Assembly: GCA_007119405.1 (NCBI GenBank)
Contig: SKPT01000624.1
Location: forward strand, 1 to 7,263
DNA length: 7,263 bases
DNA from: Phycisphaeraceae bacterium
GTDB lineage: Bacteria > Planctomycetota > Phycisphaerae > Phycisphaerales > Phycisphaeraceae
Direction: 5' to 3'
Shown: positions 1-5,207 of the stretch, in pieces
Numbering within the stretch: the first letter of the stretch is position 1
Layout of the letters: every line of letters begins with the position of its first letter
Program-made: the position numbers and the translations under genes
Notes under the pieces: generated by a model
Database searches by the model: none
What the model was told of the DNA's origin: nothing
What the model saw: the letters and a program-made list of their open reading frames with translations, nothing else

Positions 1-109
1 AGGCGCCCGCAAGAATTGGTCCCGGCGGTAAAATCGAGACCACGGGCGTGCCGGCTGATCCCCGGCGAACAGGCCCCGGCCGAGGGCGCGGACGCATCCC
101 CCGCACCCC

Positions 110-123
110 GGCCGGCGCCGGCC
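110..123. other. 14-bp perfect GC palindrome upstream of the HTH gene
   Basis: GGCCGGCGCCGGCC is a perfect self-complementary 14-mer ending 21 bases before the ATG at 145 and 8 bases before its Shine-Dalgarno sequence. It could be a binding site for the downstream HTH protein or a 5'-UTR hairpin. In such GC-rich DNA it could equally arise by chance. No convincing -35/-10 pair is seen in 1-109. A TAAAAT at 29-34 resembles a -10 box but lacks a partner at the right spacing. Confidence 0.3.
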
Positions 124-131
124 CGGCATGC

Positions 132-138
132 GAAGGGA
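132..138 (+). promoter_or_regulatory. Shine-Dalgarno sequence deciding the HTH gene start
   Basis: GAAGGGA lies 6 bases before the ATG at 145. The frame is open further upstream to a TTG at 16, but the residues encoded there are a proline/alanine/arginine-rich run typical of non-coding GC-rich DNA, and no comparable ribosome site precedes the TTG. This fixes the start at 145. Confidence 0.7.
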
Positions 139-144
139 TGCATC

Positions 145-729
145 ATGTCGAAGGACACTGAGGAGCGACGTTCTCGGCGGGTGCTGTTCGAGCCCCCGAT
201 GCTCAGCCTCTATCCGCCGGCGCGCCCAATGGCGTTCGCCATGGTCGCTGAACGCTTGCGGACGATGGAACAGCGGTTCAAGGACGTCGACCGCGGCCAG
301 CCGGCGACACACCATCTGTCGCAGCGCCTCTACCGGCTGTTCGTCGAGGCCGCCCGCATCCTTAACAGCGGCTTGCGGGCAGGTGCCTTCGACAGGTTGT
401 ATCCCGGGCAGGCCAGACCGTTCGACCTGCACGATCTAAAACAGCGTCTCAAGCGGCTGTACGCCAAGGCCGCCCGCATCCCTGACAGCGGCTTACGCGC
501 GCGTGTCTTCGACATATTAGTAGCGATCGCCCAGTACCAAGCAGACCCTCGTTTCCGCCACATCTGCCTCCTGGACGTCCAGCAGGTGGCAGGCATCCTC
601 CAACTCAGCCAGCGGACTGTCTGGCGCCTGGCGAGTTCGGGCGACATCCCAAAGCCTGTGAAGCTGGGGCCACGGTTGGTGCGATGGCGTCTGGCCGACA
701 TTGAGCGGTTCGTAAGCAAAGCGCGGTGA
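145..729 (+). CDS. Excisionase/AlpA-like helix-turn-helix protein with internal 40-residue repeat
   Basis: This 194-residue protein probably binds DNA. Residues about 142-190 form a compact winged HTH of the AlpA/excisionase (HTH_17) type: LLDVQQVAGIL, then LSQRTVWRLASSGDIPKPVKLG, then a basic wing with VRWRLADIERFV. In this family the fold recognises operator or attachment-site DNA and is common next to integrases and in mobile elements. The N-terminal 140 residues are unusual. Residues 58-86 (LSQRLYRLFVEAARILNSGL...) recur at 98-126 with a 40-residue offset as predicted amphipathic helices, perhaps for self-association. The start at 145 has a good Shine-Dalgarno sequence. No integrase follows: the next DNA holds a decayed restriction-endonuclease fragment on the other strand. 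The HTH assignment is confident. The target DNA and the role (excisionase, transcription regulator or orphan) are unknown. Confidence 0.85.
   Translation: MSKDTEERRSRRVLFEPPMLSLYPPARPMAFAMVAERLRTMEQRFKDVDRGQPATHHLSQRLYRLFVEAARILNSGLRAGAFDRLYPGQARPFDLHDLKQRLKRLYAKAARIPDSGLRARVFDILVAIAQYQADPRFRHICLLDVQQVAGILQLSQRTVWRLASSGDIPKPVKLGPRLVRWRLADIERFVSKAR
321..520 (+). repeat. Diverged tandem duplication, 120-bp period, inside the HTH gene
   Basis: The 80 bases at 321-400 align without gaps to 441-520, exactly 120 bases later, at about 62 of 80 identical positions by eye. The core CGCCCGCATC is identical in both copies. The period is a whole number of codons, so the reading frame is kept. Many differences change the amino acid conservatively, which suggests an old duplication kept under protein-level selection. 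The 40 bases between the copies do not align clearly with the flanks. Confidence 0.85.
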
Positions 730-764
730 GCTGGCACTCCCCGTGGAGGTGAACGCTTTCAGGT

Positions 765-1020
765 GCAGCGCGGTAGCGTGGAGTAGATCGGCGAGCCGGG
801 GCCCGTCGAGCTCGGTCGTATTGTCGCGGGCGAAGGCTTGGGCATCGGAGGTGACGCTGCCGGAGGTCACGAGGATGCCGCCGGCGGCGCCCTCGCTGGC
901 GACGACGCCGAGCAACTCACGCACCGGCCGCACGCCCGCGCCGCGCCTTTTGGGCTTGGCACTGGACAGCCAGCGACCGCGGTCGTCGCGCAGCACCACG
1001 GCCCCGCGCAATTGTGGGGA
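765..1020 (-). pseudogene. Decayed Mrr-type restriction endonuclease fragment
   Basis: Read on the minus strand, this stretch encodes VVLRDDRGRWL, then GVRPVRELLGVVASEGAAGGILVTSGSVT, then AQAFARDNTTELDGPRLADLL. That is the core and end of the Mrr catalytic domain, a PD-(D/E)XK nuclease family that cleaves DNA, often modified DNA. The middle is broken. The expected strand with the (E/Q)xK catalytic signature after RWL appears only in a second frame (VQCQAQKARR, near 930-965). A one-base loss before it and a compensating shift after it would explain this. The usual upstream G-D-x-G-V-D motif with the first catalytic aspartate cannot be found in any frame. The frame stays open past the conserved end, overlapping the 3' end of the convergent HTH gene, but no family similarity continues there. 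It lies directly downstream of the P63C gene on the same strand, so the two may once have been co-transcribed. Rest of the 730-1208 stretch: between 1020 and 1208 nothing else is recognisable. It probably corresponds to the lost N-terminus. Confidence 0.7.
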
Positions 1021-1208
1021 TCGTCGCCGCGAGCCCATGTTCGCCTTGGGCCTGACTGGTACGCAGGAGGTCGAGCACGTTGCCGACCGCTCCCAGCGGT
1101 AGCGCCGGGGCCAGAAGAAGCCGTGGCCTTGGTGGTGGCGGGCGGGGAGTGCCGATCGCCCACACGCTTCGCGGATTCGTGGGCCTGGCGCACCGCTTGA
1201 CCACGATT

Positions 1209-2207
1209 TCAATCGTCGTCGCGAATGAACAAGTGGCCGTTATCGTAAGCCGGCGCAGCCTGGTCGAGATACCCCTTGAACTCGTCCCACGTTCGCGAGA
1301 TGCGCATAAGCCCGATCACCGTCCCCAGGTGCTGGATCAGCTTCGGATGCCCGACACCCTCGCTGAGCCACTGGTGGAGCTTGTTGGGCCGGTTACCCTT
1401 GCCGTCCTTCGGGCTTTTCTCCTTGAGGGCGTCGAGAACCCCAGGCGCAAGCCGCTTGTAGACGACATCATTGGTGAGGTGCCCGAAATACTGAGGAAGT
1501 CGCATGTCCGGGCGGTATGGAACGCCCTTCAGGCGACACATCTCCTTGAAGTAGCTGCCAGGAAATGTCTTGACCCAGCGACGCAGCTCCTCAGACAGAA
1601 ATTCCTCCAGGAGCTGGCTCAGGGCGTCACGCTGACGGACGTACTGGTACCCGGTGGCCTCGTCAACCAGCGCGACTATGCCGACCTTCGCGAAGGCTCT
1701 CAGCAACATCTCGCACTGCTGTGCAATGTGTTCTTGCTGGTAATGCAGCTTGCCCTCTTTCCGGGCTTGGAGCACGACGTCGCAGATGTCAGCCAGGACC
1801 GTCGCCTCATAGCCGTACGCCAAGCTGGGGCCGGACCGGAAACGAATCGGGCTCGTGATCACATCGCGTAACTCATTGGTGACAAATGGGCTAAGTGCCC
1901 GCGTGGCCAGGAAGCGGGAGAGTCGATCACCGTCGCCACGGCCCGCGGTACCTTGGGACATGTCGAGTGCGGACATAACGCCGCGCTGAACGATCACGCG
2001 GCGCTCATCGTCCAGCACATAGCAAGGGATCTCCAAGTCGCCGATCCTCAGCGGCTGGTCGGGCGAGCCGCAGATGACGGCTGGCACGTCCTCGCCTTTG
2101 GCCCATCGTGCCTGCGCTGCACGGCGCGCCGCCTGCGAGCGCTCCTCCCGGGTGAGCTTCTGGGCCCTCGCCCTGCCGCCCGACGACTGCTTGGGGTGGG
2201 TAGCCAT
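1209..2207 (-). CDS. P63C-domain protein of unknown function
   Basis: This is a 332-residue soluble protein. The N-terminus has a basic helical stretch, KLTREERSQAARRAAQARW (about residues 17-35), resembling short DNA-binding or linker helices. A middle region (about 53-180) is without recognised motifs. The P63C domain (Pfam PF10546) follows at about 184-278, with the landmarks ATGYQYVRQRDAL, EELRRWVKTFP, YFKEMCRLKG, PQYFGHLTNDVVYKRLAPGVL. The conserved tail has HQWLSEGVGHPKLIQHLGTVIGLMR (about 278-302) and W-D-EF. P63C proteins occur in phages and bacteria and have no established biochemical function. The ATG at 2207 is chosen because an AAGGAA Shine-Dalgarno sequence sits 5 bases upstream. 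The frame is open to 2258, but that start overlaps repeats and a possible promoter. The gene converges on the HTH gene, with a decayed Mrr nuclease after its stop codon, which suggests a mobile or defence-related cassette. That role is inference. Confidence 0.88.
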   Translation of the reverse strand: MATHPKQSSGGRARAQKLTREERSQAARRAAQARWAKGEDVPAVICGSPDQPLRIGDLEIPCYVLDDERRVIVQRGVMSALDMSQGTAGRGDGDRLSRFLATRALSPFVTNELRDVITSPIRFRSGPSLAYGYEATVLADICDVVLQARKEGKLHYQQEHIAQQCEMLLRAFAKVGIVALVDEATGYQYVRQRDALSQLLEEFLSEELRRWVKTFPGSYFKEMCRLKGVPYRPDMRLPQYFGHLTNDVVYKRLAPGVLDALKEKSPKDGKGNRPNKLHQWLSEGVGHPKLIQHLGTVIGLMRISRTWDEFKGYLDQAAPAYDNGHLFIRDDD

Positions 2208-2212
2208 CGCGG

Positions 2213-2218
2213 TTCCTT
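2213..2218 (-). promoter_or_regulatory. Shine-Dalgarno sequence deciding the P63C gene start
   Basis: AAGGAA on the minus strand, 5 bases before the ATG at 2207, supports that start over the in-frame ATG at 2258. Confidence 0.65.
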
Positions 2219-2244
2219 GTCGAGAAGGGTTGATGATGCCGCAG

Positions 2245-2273
2245 ATGTTAGCACGCATCTAGCACGCATGCAA
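2245..2273 (-). promoter_or_regulatory. Possible sigma-70-like promoter of the P63C gene
   Basis: On the minus strand TTGCAT (2268-2273) and TAACAT (2245-2250) are separated by exactly 17 bases. The -35 matches the consensus at only 3 of 6 positions and the -10 at 4 of 6. Two of the three copies of the nearby 9-bp repeat lie across the -10, spacer and -35 positions, so a protein binding them would block or modulate this promoter. Weak on hexamer scores; the spacing and the repeats are the main support. Confidence 0.3.
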
Positions 2274-2281
2274 GCACGCAT
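2250..2281. repeat. Three phased direct repeats of AGCACGCAT (iteron-like)
   Basis: AGCACGCAT occurs at 2250-2258, 2261-2269 and 2273-2281, with start-to-start steps of 11 and 12 bases, close to one DNA helical turn. Seen from the gene, the unit is ATGCGTGCT. The array begins 43 bases upstream of the P63C ATG. Helical phasing is typical of cooperative binding sites for a regulator or a replication/recombination protein. The P63C protein itself or the nearby HTH protein are candidate binders (inference). Confidence 0.65.
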
Positions 2282-2303
2282 CGTAAAAATATCCTCGATG
2301 CGT
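2276..2303. promoter_or_regulatory. 8-bp inverted repeat with AT-rich spacer
   Basis: ACGCATCG (2276-2283) and CGATGCGT (2296-2303) are perfect inverted copies around the 12-base spacer TAAAAATATCCT, by far the most AT-rich stretch of this region. The left arm shares its ACGCAT with the third direct repeat, so the inverted arm is a fourth, reversed half-copy of the same motif. This fits an operator or an unwinding element. Confidence 0.45.
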
Positions 2304-2350
2304 ACGGCGGCATCGGTCCCCGTGCTAAATCCGCCCCGCCGGGGGGGCAA

Positions 2351-2368
2351 GCGTGTTGCGAAACGCGC
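2351..2368. other. Hairpin with GCGA (GNRA) tetraloop
   Basis: GCGTGTT, GCGA, AACGCGC would fold as a 7-bp stem, with one G-U type pair when transcribed from the plus strand, closed by a GNRA loop. It lies in the non-coding gap between the P63C promoter region and the end of the mannosidase gene. It may be part of a small RNA or a processing signal. No U tract follows on either strand, so a simple intrinsic terminator is not supported. Confidence 0.25.
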
Positions 2369-2398
2369 GGAACGAGCCCCCCACGCTCGGGTGGTGGT

Positions 2399-2450
2399 CA
2401 GGGCCTGAGAAGCCTACCGCGGCTATCGCCAGATGCATGTTCAGGCCCTG
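2399..2450. repeat. Perfect 10-bp inverted repeat downstream of the mannosidase gene
   Basis: CAGGGCCTGA (2399-2408) and TCAGGCCCTG (2441-2450) are exact inverted copies around 32 bases. The inner segment can form smaller stems such as GGC/GCC around GATA. The element starts 41 bases past the mannosidase stop codon in the direction of transcription. It could cap or stabilise the mRNA 3' end, act as a terminator without a U tract, or be a recombination-site remnant. The rest of the 2259-2491 gap shows no gene, tRNA or attachment core that I can recognise. Confidence 0.4.
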
Positions 2451-2491
2451 CACGCGAGCCGCCCGCCGCAATCGATCTGCTCTGGAGCCTG

Positions 2492-4993
2492 TTATGGGCT
2501 TCGCTCAGGCCGTGGACGGCTTACGCGCAGGGTTGTGATTTCGAACGGGCGCATCGGGATTTCCACGGTGTCGTCTACGCAGGGCAGTGGGGCGAGTTTT
2601 TGTTCCTGCAAGTTGGAAGCCCATACGCTCTTAACCCCGGAAAGGTGCAGCCTGGCGGTGCATGATGTGCCGATGGTCTCGTAGATGCGCACGATGAGTT
2701 GCTCGGACGCGCCGTCATGGGGCGCTTTAATCGTCGAGAGAACGCAGTGGGCAGGTTCGAGCCGCATCGCCATGGTGGCATCTGCCGGGTGCGGCGACGG
2801 ATGGGTGACGAAGCCGGCATGCAACGGCACGTTGACTGCCTGAGCCTGCTGGCTCACCTCGTGGCGCGCCGCCGGGCCTCTATACGCCACGAGGGCGAAC
2901 TCGAAGCGGTGCCGGCCGTGTTGCGACGAGGTGTCGTCCGGCCTCATGGCGGTGCGCTCGATTGCGGGCGCTCGCAGCAGCGTGGTGGCGATGTCGCCGT
3001 CGATGACTTCCACGCCATGGGCGCCGCGGTTGATCAGGCCCACGCCCTGATGCGCGTCCTCGAGTGCGACGAAGCGATGTGCCGGCCATTCGCCGGCGCA
3101 CGTGTGGCGGACGCGGTACGGCCGGCGACGCACCAGGCCGAACGGGATCTCGTAGATCCCCTGCGAGCTGTTGACCGTGGTCGGCACGTGCATGCGGATA
3201 CGGCTGGCTTCGCCGAGCCAGTCGAGCTCGATCGCCAGATCGAGCCGGGGCACGTCGTTGAGCAGCGTGAGCACGAGTCGCCAGTGCAGGTGATTGCCAC
3301 GGACGCGGCGCGGCGCGCCTGCCGCGTCCAGGCCGAGCGCCACATCCGCCTCGGCGTGCTCCTGCCCCGCCCACGGCAGCGTGGGAAAGGCCCCGGCCAT
3401 GACCACGCGCTGGCCCAGCGGCGTCACCTCGGGCTTCGCGAGGTCGATCGACCCGGCTGTCGCGGGCAGCTCGCCGCGGATCGGATCGGCGATCTGGAAC
3501 GCGCCCACGTCGTGCTGGGCGCTCAGCAGACCGCCCGCGCCGATCACGATGGGCTCGCCACTTCGCTTGCACACGATCCGTTCGATGCCACCGGACCGCG
3601 TGCATTCGACGCGCAAGTGTTCATTTTCAATGACGGCCTCGTCGACCCTCACCGGTTGCTTCGCCTCGGGGCGCGGACCAGCGGTCAACCGATAACGGCT
3701 TGCGCCGACGGGCGGGGCATGAGCCAGCAGGTGCACCATTTCATCGACGACTTCGAACGGCACAGCCTGCCCATCGTGCTCAACCTGCCGCACCCCCGAC
3801 CAATCACGCGGCAAGGCGACGGTCGCGACATCCTCGCGCGGCCAGGGCAGGCCGTTGAAGACGCGCACCTCGACCTCGCCTTGATCTGCAGAAACGTTGG
3901 GCGACATCCCCAGCGCTTGATCCAACACCGTGTTCGCCGTGTGCTCGATCTGATCAAGCCAACCCATGGTTTCACGATACACCTTGGTGGGCATCGAGCC
4001 GGTGTAGACGTCATGGCTGTGGATGTACGCCATGAGCCACCACGCCTCTTCCAGTGGCTGTGCGACATTGTCCAGGCCGACGAGCTCGGCCGCTTTCTCC
4101 GCCTCCAGCAGCAGATTCTCGATTCGACGGTTGCGCAGTCGGATGGTGGGCCTGAGGCCGAAGGTGCCGGTGAAAGCCGGGTTCAAGTCGGCGTCCAGCA
4201 CGGGCCAGCGGTCCGAGGCGTCGCCGAGGTCACGGATGAACGAACCGAATGTGCCATAGGCCCATTCTTCGCGCTCGGCATCGCCCAGGTGATCCAGCCA
4301 CGCAGCGCTGCGAATGCTTGGCACGCGCTCGTTCTCGTCGTAGACGACCACGAGGTGGGGGCCGTCGGCTTCGGCTGCAGCGGCGCTGTTGAGCAGTGCG
4401 TCGATCCGATCATGGCTTCGCACCATGCGCCAGTGCACGCGGTGCCGGGGCACGTAGGGAGCGTGGGCGTCCGATCCGATCACAAGCACCTCGCTGCCGT
4501 CAAGGCCGCGGGCACGGAAGATCTCCGGCTTGTACTCGCCGCCCAGACGGTTGGCGATCAGGTGCGCCATGTCGAACTCGTTGAGGATCTGAGGCATTTG
4601 AGCACTGACACCGAAGGTGTCAACCAGGTCACCGATCACCGTGACAGCGCCCAGGTGCTCACTCGCCCACTGGCGACCGATCAAGAGATTGCGCACCAGG
4701 CACTCGCCATTGGGCCCGTTCGTGTCGGCAGTGGACGCCATCGCGCCGATGAGTTCAACCCGGCCCTGCTGAACATATTGGCGGAGGCGGTTGATCAGGT
4801 CGGGACGACGTTGAGCCAGGCTACGGTAATGCGCGACCTGCTCGATGACGTAGGTGAATGCGTCGTGCTCGTCGAGCAGGTCAAGCATTCGCACGAGCGT
4901 TGCTTCCATGAATTCGGCGTATTCATGGCTGTCAAGAAGCCACGCCAGGTCGATGTGGCTGATTCCGAGGAGGTGGAATTGTCTTCGGCTCAT
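2492..4993 (-). CDS. GH38-family alpha-mannosidase (cytoplasmic)
   Basis: This 833-residue enzyme is expected to hydrolyse alpha-mannosides with retention, using a bound metal ion (zinc in characterised GH38 enzymes). The N-terminal catalytic domain opens with HLLGISHIDLAW; H13 and D15 match the family's H-x-D metal ligands. VDTFGVSAQMPQIL provides the nucleophile, D125, with the family's D-x-FG-SAQMPQ pattern. The helical middle holds NPAFTGTFGLRPTIRLRNRRIENLLLEAE. HSHDVYTGS (325-333) corresponds to the family HHDAITGT with the fourth metal ligand, H327. A beta-rich GH38 C-terminal domain starts near 454 (IENEHLRVE). It includes GIYEIPFGLV, then GVGLINRGAHGVEV, and ends in the usual sandwich. 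There is no signal peptide or membrane segment. The chosen ATG has GAGG 5 bases upstream and starts just before the conserved strand. In-frame alternatives at 5008 (ATG) and 5071 (GTG) would add 5 or 26 poorly conserved residues. It follows the beta-helix gene in the same direction after 214 bases. The family is confident; the exact linkage and substrate are not known. Confidence 0.9.
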   Translation of the reverse strand: MSRRQFHLLGISHIDLAWLLDSHEYAEFMEATLVRMLDLLDEHDAFTYVIEQVAHYRSLAQRRPDLINRLRQYVQQGRVELIGAMASTADTNGPNGECLVRNLLIGRQWASEHLGAVTVIGDLVDTFGVSAQMPQILNEFDMAHLIANRLGGEYKPEIFRARGLDGSEVLVIGSDAHAPYVPRHRVHWRMVRSHDRIDALLNSAAAAEADGPHLVVVYDENERVPSIRSAAWLDHLGDAEREEWAYGTFGSFIRDLGDASDRWPVLDADLNPAFTGTFGLRPTIRLRNRRIENLLLEAEKAAELVGLDNVAQPLEEAWWLMAYIHSHDVYTGSMPTKVYRETMGWLDQIEHTANTVLDQALGMSPNVSADQGEVEVRVFNGLPWPREDVATVALPRDWSGVRQVEHDGQAVPFEVVDEMVHLLAHAPPVGASRYRLTAGPRPEAKQPVRVDEAVIENEHLRVECTRSGGIERIVCKRSGEPIVIGAGGLLSAQHDVGAFQIADPIRGELPATAGSIDLAKPEVTPLGQRVVMAGAFPTLPWAGQEHAEADVALGLDAAGAPRRVRGNHLHWRLVLTLLNDVPRLDLAIELDWLGEASRIRMHVPTTVNSSQGIYEIPFGLVRRRPYRVRHTCAGEWPAHRFVALEDAHQGVGLINRGAHGVEVIDGDIATTLLRAPAIERTAMRPDDTSSQHGRHRFEFALVAYRGPAARHEVSQQAQAVNVPLHAGFVTHPSPHPADATMAMRLEPAHCVLSTIKAPHDGASEQLIVRIYETIGTSCTARLHLSGVKSVWASNLQEQKLAPLPCVDDTVEIPMRPFEITTLRVSRPRPERSP

Positions 4994-4998
4994 AAACG

Positions 4999-5002
4999 CC
5001 TC
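4999..5002 (-). promoter_or_regulatory. Shine-Dalgarno sequence deciding the mannosidase start
   Basis: GAGG on the minus strand lies 5 bases before the ATG at 4993. Neither the in-frame ATG at 5008 nor the GTG at 5071 has a well-spaced ribosome site. Confidence 0.6.
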
Positions 5003-5028
5003 AGTCATGGATGCAGGAACCGCCGACC

Positions 5029-5053
5029 CCGGCTCAACCTTATCCTGAGCCGG
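5029..5053 (-). promoter_or_regulatory. Leader hairpin upstream of the mannosidase gene
   Basis: CCGGCTCA and TGAGCCGG form a perfect 8-bp stem around a 9-base loop, 35 bases before the mannosidase ATG. On the transcript the loop reads GGATAAGGT. It contains the UAA stop of a 20-codon upstream ORF and purine runs that resemble ribosome-binding sequence. No U tract follows, so it is not an ordinary terminator. It could couple leader translation to mannosidase expression or alter mRNA stability. Confidence 0.45.
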
Positions 5054-5102
5054 AGCCGCCGTTTCGTACACCGACCTGGGTTCTCCGGACCGGGTCTTTC
5101 AT
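5040..5102 (-). CDS. Possible 20-codon leader ORF upstream of the mannosidase
   Basis: An ATG at 5102 with AGAGG 5 bases upstream opens a short frame, MKDPVRRTQVGVRNGGSGSG, ending in TAA at 5040-5042. It ends 46 bases before the mannosidase start and is in a different frame. The peptide has no recognisable domain and no run of one amino acid that would mark classical attenuation, although it contains four arginine/lysine and six glycine codons. Its good ribosome site, and a stop codon placed inside the hairpin loop, make a regulatory leader conceivable. A chance ORF is also quite possible. Confidence 0.25.
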   Translation of the reverse strand: MKDPVRRTQVGVRNGGSGSG

Positions 5103-5127
5103 GACAACCTCTGTCTCAACGGCGCTC

Positions 5128-5142
5128 ATCATAACGTTGTCA
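5128..5142 (-). promoter_or_regulatory. Candidate -10 box with overlapping LacI-family-like operator
   Basis: On the minus strand, TGACAACGTTATGA (5129-5142) has the central AACGTT and imperfect dyad symmetry (10 of 14 positions) of LacI/GalR-family operators. It overlaps TATGAT (5128-5133), which matches the -10 consensus at 5 of 6 positions. No good -35 hexamer is found 16-18 bases upstream. Transcription would begin near 5121, just before the leader ORF and about 128 bases before the mannosidase ATG. Repression by a sugar-sensing LacI-type regulator, relieved by mannose-type ligands, would fit. No regulator gene is in the window. Confidence 0.4.
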
Positions 5143-5182
5143 CGCCACCACTTGCCGACGACAGAGTTTTTAAACAGCGCGG

Positions 5183-5194
5183 CGTGGATCCACG
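5183..5194. other. 12-bp palindrome after the beta-helix gene
   Basis: CGTGGATCCACG is perfectly self-complementary and lies 13 bases past the beta-helix stop codon. With one mismatch the pairing extends two further base pairs. Minus-strand sequence after it includes CTGTTTAAAAACTC, so only a three-T run follows the stem by eight bases. It is a weak terminator candidate that could partly separate the beta-helix and mannosidase transcripts. Confidence 0.3.
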
Positions 5195-5207
5195 GCGAGA
5201 CACCGCG

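Noticed and set aside
16..144. N-terminal extension of the HTH protein from a TTG at 16
   Set aside because: The encoded residues are a Pro/Ala/Arg-rich run, there is no ribosome site before the TTG, and a good one precedes the ATG at 145.
1080..1871. Plus-strand frame of 263 codons
   Set aside because: It is antisense to the P63C domain. The minus-strand protein is the one with family similarity and a good start.
2250..2281. CRISPR-like array
   Set aside because: The repeat is only 9 bases with 2-3 base gaps, far too short for CRISPR repeats and spacers.
2259..2491. tRNA, integron attC or attachment site in the intergenic gap
   Set aside because: I found no T-loop GTTCGANNC sequence with a matching cloverleaf, no paired attC core sites, and no long direct repeat. 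The inverted repeats alone do not support any of these.
4994..5071. N-terminal extension of the mannosidase from a GTG at 5071
   Set aside because: The 26 extra residues are low in conserved character, would translate through a perfect hairpin, and lack a well-spaced ribosome site.
2699..5104. Long open frame of 801 codons on the plus strand
   Set aside because: It lies entirely antisense to the GH38 gene, whose protein shows clear family motifs. The plus-strand product is rich in His, Arg, Val and Asp with no domain or ribosome site, as expected for a shadow frame in GC-rich DNA.
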